In this document: one piece after another, positions 59,433 through 64,000 of the stretch | How positions within the stretch are numbered: position 1 is the first letter of the stretch | Layout: every line of letters starts with the position of its first letter | NCBI GenBank assembly: GCA_963759375.1 | Contig: CAVWYY010000006.1 | Coordinates: 663,236-727,235 of the forward strand | Reading direction: 5' to 3' | DNA length: 64,000 nucleotides | From: DASSUW01 sp963759375 | GTDB lineage: Bacteria > Actinomycetota > Thermoleophilia > Solirubrobacterales > Solirubrobacteraceae | The notes under the pieces: generated by a model | The model's input: the letters and a program-made list of their open reading frames with translations, nothing else | Database searches by the model: none | What the model was told of the DNA's origin: nothing | Position numbers and translations under genes: made by a program

Positions 59433-62400
59433 CGGCCGTCGGGCGCGCCTTGCCGGTCACGAAGGCCACCGAGTCCTCCGCGTCCATCGGCCGGGCGAAC
59501 AGAAAGCCTTGCCCGAGATCGCACCCCAGCGCGCGAAGGGTTTCGGCCTGCTCGGGCTCCTCGATGCCCTCGGCGACGACCTCGAGCGCCAGCGTCGCAC
59601 CCAGGCCGACCACCGCGTTGGCGAGGCTGTGCGACCCCGGTGTCGACCCCTCCCGCAGGAACGAGCGGTCCATCTTGAGGATGTCCACGGGGAAGCGGCT
59701 GAGGTAGCTCAATGACGAGTAGCCGGTGCCGAAGTCATCGAGCGCGAGGGTGACGCCGAGTGCCTTGAGGTCACGCAGGCGGCTGACGGCGAGCTCCGTG
59801 TCGTCCATGAGCACCGACTCCGTTATCTCGAGCGTGAGGCGTTCCGGCGCCAGGCCCGCCTCCTCGAGCGCGTCGCGGACGTCGGCGACGATGTCGGAGT
59901 GCTGGATCTGCTTGAGGGAGAGGTTCACGCTCATGCGCAGCAGCGTCCCGTCGTTGGTCTGGAGGCGGCGCGCATGCCGGCAGCCCTCGCGCAGAACCCA
60001 ACGACCGATCGGGATGATCAGGCCCGTCTCCTCGGCGATCGGGATGAACTCGACCGGCGAGATCAAGCCCCGCTCGGGGTGTCGCCAGCGGACCAGTGCC
60101 TCGACGCCTGAGATCGACCCGTCGGCGAGTCGGATCACGGGCTGGTAGTGCAGCTCGAACTCGTCCGTGGCGAGCGCACGCTGAAGATCGTTGCGAAGCT
60201 CGAGGCGGGCGACGACTCCTTCGTGCATCGCGGGCTCGAACAAGCGGTAGCCGCCCTTGCCGTCCCGCTTTGCGATGTACATGGCGGCGTCGGCGTCGCG
60301 GATCAGCTCGTCGGCGTCGCGTGTGTCGTCGACGCCGAAGATCGAGATGCCGATACTTCCGCTCAGCGTGACCTGCCGGTGACCCGCCTGCATCGGCTGG
60401 GCGAGCAGCTCCAGGATCCGCTGCGCTGCGTCGGCGGCCGCCTGGCTCTCCACGACGTCCTCGAGCAGCAGGGCGAACTCGTCGCCTCCGAATCGCGCGG
60501 CAACGTCCGCGCCGCGGATCGTCTCGTCGAGGCGGCGCGCGAACTCGACGAGCACTTCGTCGCCGGCCGCGTGCCCCAGCGAGTCGTTCACGGTCTTGAA
60601 GTCGTCGAGGTCGAGGAAGATCACCGCCGGCGTGCGTTCCTCACGGCGTGCACGCGCGAGCGCGTGGCGGACCTGCTCCGCGAACATCGCGCGGTTCGCG
60701 AGCCCGGTGACGGGGTCGTGGAACGCCTGATGGGCCAGCTCGGCCTCGAACGCCTTGCGCTCGCTGACGTCGCGGGCATTGAGCAGGATGCCGCCGACGT
60801 GCTCGTCCTCGATCAGGTTCGTGAAGAGGATCTCGAACTGGCGCGTGTCGCCATCGCGATTCGTGAGCGCGCATTCGAGCGACTGGACGCGTTCTCCGGT
60901 CGCCGCAGCGGCCACGCAACGGGCGAGCCGATCCCGGTCGCCGGCGGGCGCGAGGCGGTCGAAGCGCTGGCCGAGGAGCTCATCGGGAACGTAGCCGAGG
61001 ATGCGTTCGATCGACGGGCTCTGATAGCTCACCGTCGTGTCTGGCTCGAGCACAGTGATGAGATCGCTGGCGTGGCGCACGAGCGACGCGAAGCGCGCCT
61101 CGCCCCGCCGGCGATGGACCTCCTCGCTGAGCACCGAGCTGTCAAGGGCGAGCGCGACCTGGCTGGCGAGCGCGCGGATGGCAGCACGCTCGGCCTTCGA
61201 CGCGTTCGTCGGGCCTGCGATCAGTAGAACCGCCGACTCCGCGCGCCGGGGCGCGAGCGTGACGACGAGAAGCCGCGTGTGCGTCGGCGGCAGGCCTGCC
61301 GCGAGCGCCTCCGGCACGGCGAGTCGTGTGGTCGCCTCGCCCTGCGCCGCGGCCCTCCCCAGGCGCTCGAGATCGAGGACCCGGCCGGCGGCGGTGTCCC
61401 AGTTCGCGGCCGCGGCGGCGATGCGCAGGGCCCTGGAGTCGTCGAGCCGGCACAGCGCGACGGCTGCGCCGGGCGTGGCAAGAGCAGCGGCAGCGCGCAC
61501 GGCAACGCGATCGATCTCCGCGCGTTCGGTGGCCGCGACGAGCTCCGCCCCCGCGCCGCTGAGCGAGCGCTCGCGCTCAAGCGACCGGTCCTGCTGGCGG
61601 ACGAGCCCGGCCATTCGCACGATCACCAGTCCGAAGAGCAGGATCGACGCCGCGCGCACGACCGTGTAGTCGAGGTCGCCGGACCTGAGGTCGTGGACGA
61701 TGCCGATCACGGGCGCCATCAGCGACGCGCACGTCAGCAGCGCCAGCCGGAAGGGGGTGAGCACGATCTCGCGCCCCGGCGCCGGCTGGTCGAGGCGAGC
61801 CATCGAAGGATGCAGCCCGGCCGCGCCCCAGAGCAGGTACGAGCCGATCCACCCGGCGTCGAGCCAGAGCTGGTGGTCGTACAGGCCGTGAAGCGTCAGG
61901 AGCCCGTAGGCGAAGTCGGTGATGAGAAGCAGCACGATGCTGCCCGTCAGCAGATGGAACGCCGGCTCCCTGCGACCCGCGTCGAGCGCGAGCCGGACGA
62001 CGGCGCCCACCAGGATGACGTCACCGACCGGATACGCCACCGAGACGATCTTGCCCAGCAGCGACAGGTCGTCCTGGTGAAGGTAGGGCGCCATCAGCGC
62101 GATCCACGCCGGCAGTGAGAGCCCGACGGTGAGGATCAAGCCATCGATCAGGCCGCTGCGATCGCTGCCGGCGTTGCGGCGACGCACCAGCAGCAGCAGG
62201 CCCGCCATCATCACGGGGTACATCGCGACGTACAGCGCGTCACCGAATGACGGGAACGGCACCTCCGCACCGAGGAGATGCGGGTAGCTGTACGTGTAGA
62301 GATCGCCGAGCCAGAAGAGCGCCGAGCCGGCCGCGAGCAGAAGCCACGGCAGCTTCGAGGCAGGCCGGTGCCGGCGAATGCCGACAAGGATGGCCACCAC

Positions 62401-62541
62401 GGGCGAGAGCCCGATCAGGTTCATCAGCGGACCGCTGCCCTCGAACGGCGGAACCCACAGGTAGAGCGCGCACAGGACCGCGCCGAACACCAGGTATGCG
62501 GCCCACGCCGGGACGACCTGGAGGCGCGCGCGCTCGATCAT
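59422..62541 (-). CDS. Membrane GAF-PAS-GGDEF-EAL c-di-GMP protein
   Basis: This 1039-residue protein has nine or so N-terminal membrane helices (to about 315) of MASE/MHYT-like type, a GAF-like domain (about 325-465), PAS (about 475-600: ASLVRHASDLITVLEPDTTVSYQSPSIERILGYVPDELLG), GGDEF (about 600-770, with intact G-G-D-E-F-A) and EAL (about 780-1035, E-A-L-V-R-W near its start and D-D-F-G-T-G-Y-S-S-L). Both catalytic sites look intact, so synthesis and hydrolysis of c-di-GMP are both possible. ATGA overlap with the upstream synthase gene; 11-bp overlap with the downstream MFS gene. Confidence 0.92.
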   Translation of the reverse strand: MIERARLQVVPAWAAYLVFGAVLCALYLWVPPFEGSGPLMNLIGLSPVVAILVGIRRHRPASKLPWLLLAAGSALFWLGDLYTYSYPHLLGAEVPFPSFGDALYVAMYPVMMAGLLLLVRRRNAGSDRSGLIDGLILTVGLSLPAWIALMAPYLHQDDLSLLGKIVSVAYPVGDVILVGAVVRLALDAGRREPAFHLLTGSIVLLLITDFAYGLLTLHGLYDHQLWLDAGWIGSYLLWGAAGLHPSMARLDQPAPGREIVLTPFRLALLTCASLMAPVIGIVHDLRSGDLDYTVVRAASILLFGLVIVRMAGLVRQQDRSLERERSLSGAGAELVAATERAEIDRVAVRAAAALATPGAAVALCRLDDSRALRIAAAAANWDTAAGRVLDLERLGRAAAQGEATTRLAVPEALAAGLPPTHTRLLVVTLAPRRAESAVLLIAGPTNASKAERAAIRALASQVALALDSSVLSEEVHRRRGEARFASLVRHASDLITVLEPDTTVSYQSPSIERILGYVPDELLGQRFDRLAPAGDRDRLARCVAAAATGERVQSLECALTNRDGDTRQFEILFTNLIEDEHVGGILLNARDVSERKAFEAELAHQAFHDPVTGLANRAMFAEQVRHALARARREERTPAVIFLDLDDFKTVNDSLGHAAGDEVLVEFARRLDETIRGADVAARFGGDEFALLLEDVVESQAAADAAQRILELLAQPMQAGHRQVTLSGSIGISIFGVDDTRDADELIRDADAAMYIAKRDGKGGYRLFEPAMHEGVVARLELRNDLQRALATDEFELHYQPVIRLADGSISGVEALVRWRHPERGLISPVEFIPIAEETGLIIPIGRWVLREGCRHARRLQTNDGTLLRMSVNLSLKQIQHSDIVADVRDALEEAGLAPERLTLEITESVLMDDTELAVSRLRDLKALGVTLALDDFGTGYSSLSYLSRFPVDILKMDRSFLREGSTPGSHSLANAVVGLGATLALEVVAEGIEEPEQAETLRALGCDLGQGFLFARPMDAEDSVAFVTGKARPTADAP

Positions 62542-63851
62542 GCCGCGAGGCTTTCGGAGGCTGCTCGCGCGCTGCGGAGCTCGCCGCGCTCGACCAGCTC
62601 CTCGAGGACAGCGATCAGGCGATCGACCTCCTCGACGGTGTTCGCCGCGGTCAGCTGGATGCGGAAGCCGACCTCGTCCTTCGGAACGAGCGGGTAGGCG
62701 GCGAGCGTGGCGTAGATGCCACGGTCAAAGAGGATGCGGCCGACGTCTCCGATGCGCTCGTAGTCGCGCAGCGGGATCTCCACGATCGGCAGGCCCGAGT
62801 GGTTCGGCGTCTCGATGTCGAGCCGGTCGAGCGCCTCCAGGAGCCGGGCGCTGAGCGCGTGGAGCTCGGTGCGGAGCACATCGCCACGGCGTTCGTTGAC
62901 GTCAAAGCCCGCGAGCACCGTGGCCAGCGACGCGACCGGCGACGGGCCGGAGTACAGGTACGGCGGCGCCGCGACCTTGAGCAGCTGCTTGACCTCTGTC
63001 GGGCAGGCGATGAACGCGAGAAGCGACGAGTAAGCCTTGGAGAAGCCGCCGACGAGCACCAGCCCGTCGTAGCTCTCGCCGGCGTGGCGCACCACGCTGT
63101 TCCCGCGCAGGCCGTAGGGCGACGGCTCGTCCGGACCGCGCTCGCCGATGACGCCGAACCCATGGGCGTCGTCGACATACAGCAGTGCACCGTGACGCCG
63201 GGCCACTTCGGCGAACGCCCGCAGGTCCGGAGCGTTGCCCGTCATGCTGTTCACGCCGTCCATGCACACGAGCCGCGTGCGGTCTGCCTCGCCGCGGAGC
63301 AACTCGTCGAGGTGGTCCGGATCCTCGAAGCGGAAGCGCCGGACCGCAGCGCCGCGCGAGCGCGCCACCTGGCAGCCGTCGTAGATCGTCTTGTGTGCGC
63401 GCGCGTCGAGGAAGATGGTGCCCGAGGCAGCGAGGAGCGGGATCACCGACATGTGGATGTGGGTGATCGTCGGCAGGACGAGCGAGTCCTCGGCGCCGAG
63501 GAGCGCAGTGAGCTGCTGCTCGATCTCCTCGTAGAGCACCGGGCTACCCAGCAGCCGCGACCAGCTCGGGTGCGTGCCCCAAGCGTCAAGGTATCCCGGG
63601 ACCGCATCGATGATCTCGCGGTCGAGGTCGAACCCGAGGTAGTTGCACGAGGCGAAGTCCGCCAGCCAGTGGTCGCCGATACGGATCATGCGGCCGTCGA
63701 TCTCGTCGATGACGGCATCCATCATCGGGTGTGTCGCCCGCAGATCGGACAGGTCGCGGCACGTCTCGAGCCAGTGCTCGAGCCACGGCTTGCGCGAGGC
63801 GCGGGCCGTCGGATTGCGTGCGAAGTCCAGGGTGCCGATCTGCGGTTTCAC
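62538..63851 (-). CDS. Alpha-oxoamine synthase-family PLP enzyme (AONS/CqsA-like)
   Basis: This 437-residue fold-type I PLP enzyme belongs to the alpha-oxoamine synthase group: DFASCNYLGFDLDREIIDA, GTHPSWSRLLGS, YVDDAHGFGVIGERGPDE (Asp and His) and V-L-V-G-G-F-S-K-A-Y-S-S with the Schiff-base Lys. Enzymes of the group join an acyl-CoA to an amino acid (biotin, serine palmitoyltransferase, CqsA autoinducer). No biotin or sphingolipid genes are nearby. It is co-translated (ATGA) with a GGDEF-EAL receptor and an MFS exporter, suggesting signal synthesis. GTG start at 63851, no strong ribosome-binding site. Confidence 0.87.
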   Translation of the reverse strand: MKPQIGTLDFARNPTARASRKPWLEHWLETCRDLSDLRATHPMMDAVIDEIDGRMIRIGDHWLADFASCNYLGFDLDREIIDAVPGYLDAWGTHPSWSRLLGSPVLYEEIEQQLTALLGAEDSLVLPTITHIHMSVIPLLAASGTIFLDARAHKTIYDGCQVARSRGAAVRRFRFEDPDHLDELLRGEADRTRLVCMDGVNSMTGNAPDLRAFAEVARRHGALLYVDDAHGFGVIGERGPDEPSPYGLRGNSVVRHAGESYDGLVLVGGFSKAYSSLLAFIACPTEVKQLLKVAAPPYLYSGPSPVASLATVLAGFDVNERRGDVLRTELHALSARLLEALDRLDIETPNHSGLPIVEIPLRDYERIGDVGRILFDRGIYATLAAYPLVPKDEVGFRIQLTAANTVEEVDRLIAVLEELVERGELRSARAASESLAA

Positions 63852-64000
63852 AGACGAGACATCGGCCGCGAACGTGGCGTGCTTGAGCGCGGCCCGCTCG
63901 CACTGGTTTCAGAACTTGACCAGTGCGCACGCGTACGTGGCGCAAGTCTTATTCGTCCTTCGCGACACTTCGCGTGTGAACGACATCGGGCGGCTGATCG
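63852..64000. promoter_or_regulatory. Upstream region of the oxoamine synthase operon, with start of a plus-strand gene
   Basis: No gene is complete here. GTG 63976 begins a frame (VNDIGRLI) that runs off the window and may be a divergently transcribed gene. TTGACC at 63917-63922 could be a -35 box for it. Assignment is tentative because only 25 bases of the frame are visible. Confidence 0.3.

Overview
GC-rich bacterial DNA (my impression is roughly 70 percent G+C) with GTG starts, many ATGA or TGATG gene overlaps, LuxR-type two-component systems, GAF-HisKA_3 histidine kinases, secreted COG4315-type lipoproteins and TAT, lipoprotein and Sec signal peptides. This suggests a soil actinobacterium, and the mix looks like Thermoleophilia/Solirubrobacterales. 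That placement is inference from gene content; no rRNA or complete tRNA is present to test it. I saw no CRISPR array, prophage or intact insertion sequence.

Layout. 0-8 kb: the end of a choice-of-anchor Q protein, two secreted proteins sharing a three-copy Cys-bounded module, a phosphotransferase, VOC, sialidase-like and NTF2-like genes, a hexapeptide-repeat protein, a RibD-like reductase and a TAT-exported PhoX protein. 7.3-17.4 kb: a signalling block with a lipoprotein HtrA-like protease, two histidine kinases, three response regulators, an MFS pump and two Ser/Thr kinase genes, one of them broken. 17.4-21.5 kb: slipin, then a xylose-type sugar ABC operon. 21.5-34.9 kb: a patchwork of small stress and envelope genes with gene debris (RibD-like, alpha/beta hydrolase joined to Dps, DUF4062), plus epoxide hydrolase, an HtrA-like protease with PDZ, and a peptidoglycan module (L,D-transpeptidase, MepA-like peptidase). 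35-41 kb: STAS, DUF2294, small membrane and coiled-coil proteins, HxlR with a tandem operator, and a degenerate HD-GYP/GGDEF protein. 41-50 kb: methyltransferase plus FAD oxidase, LuxR-TPR, MerR with duplicated operator, CorA, carbonic anhydrase, and a PadR-DUF1048-DrrA-DrrB exporter operon. 50-64 kb: a large PAS-GAF kinase, kelch protein, secreted nuclease, diguanylate cyclase, and an overlapping operon coding for an alpha-oxoamine synthase, a GGDEF-EAL receptor and an MFS exporter.

Themes. Most recognisable genes concern sensing (three paralogous GAF-HisKA_3 kinases, three c-di-GMP-type proteins, six one-component or STAS regulators), envelope maintenance and detoxification. At least seven otherwise well-conserved genes are interrupted by an apparent single-base frame break. 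This is either assembly error or unusually heavy decay and affects how all of those genes should be read. The best candidates for something new are the SEYGDPD secreted module (435-1632), the hexad/cysteine-ladder protein (4615-5028), the alpha-oxoamine synthase/c-di-GMP/MFS operon (58125-63851), and several well-defined operators (PadR, HxlR, MerR, and a 33-bp intergenic motif).
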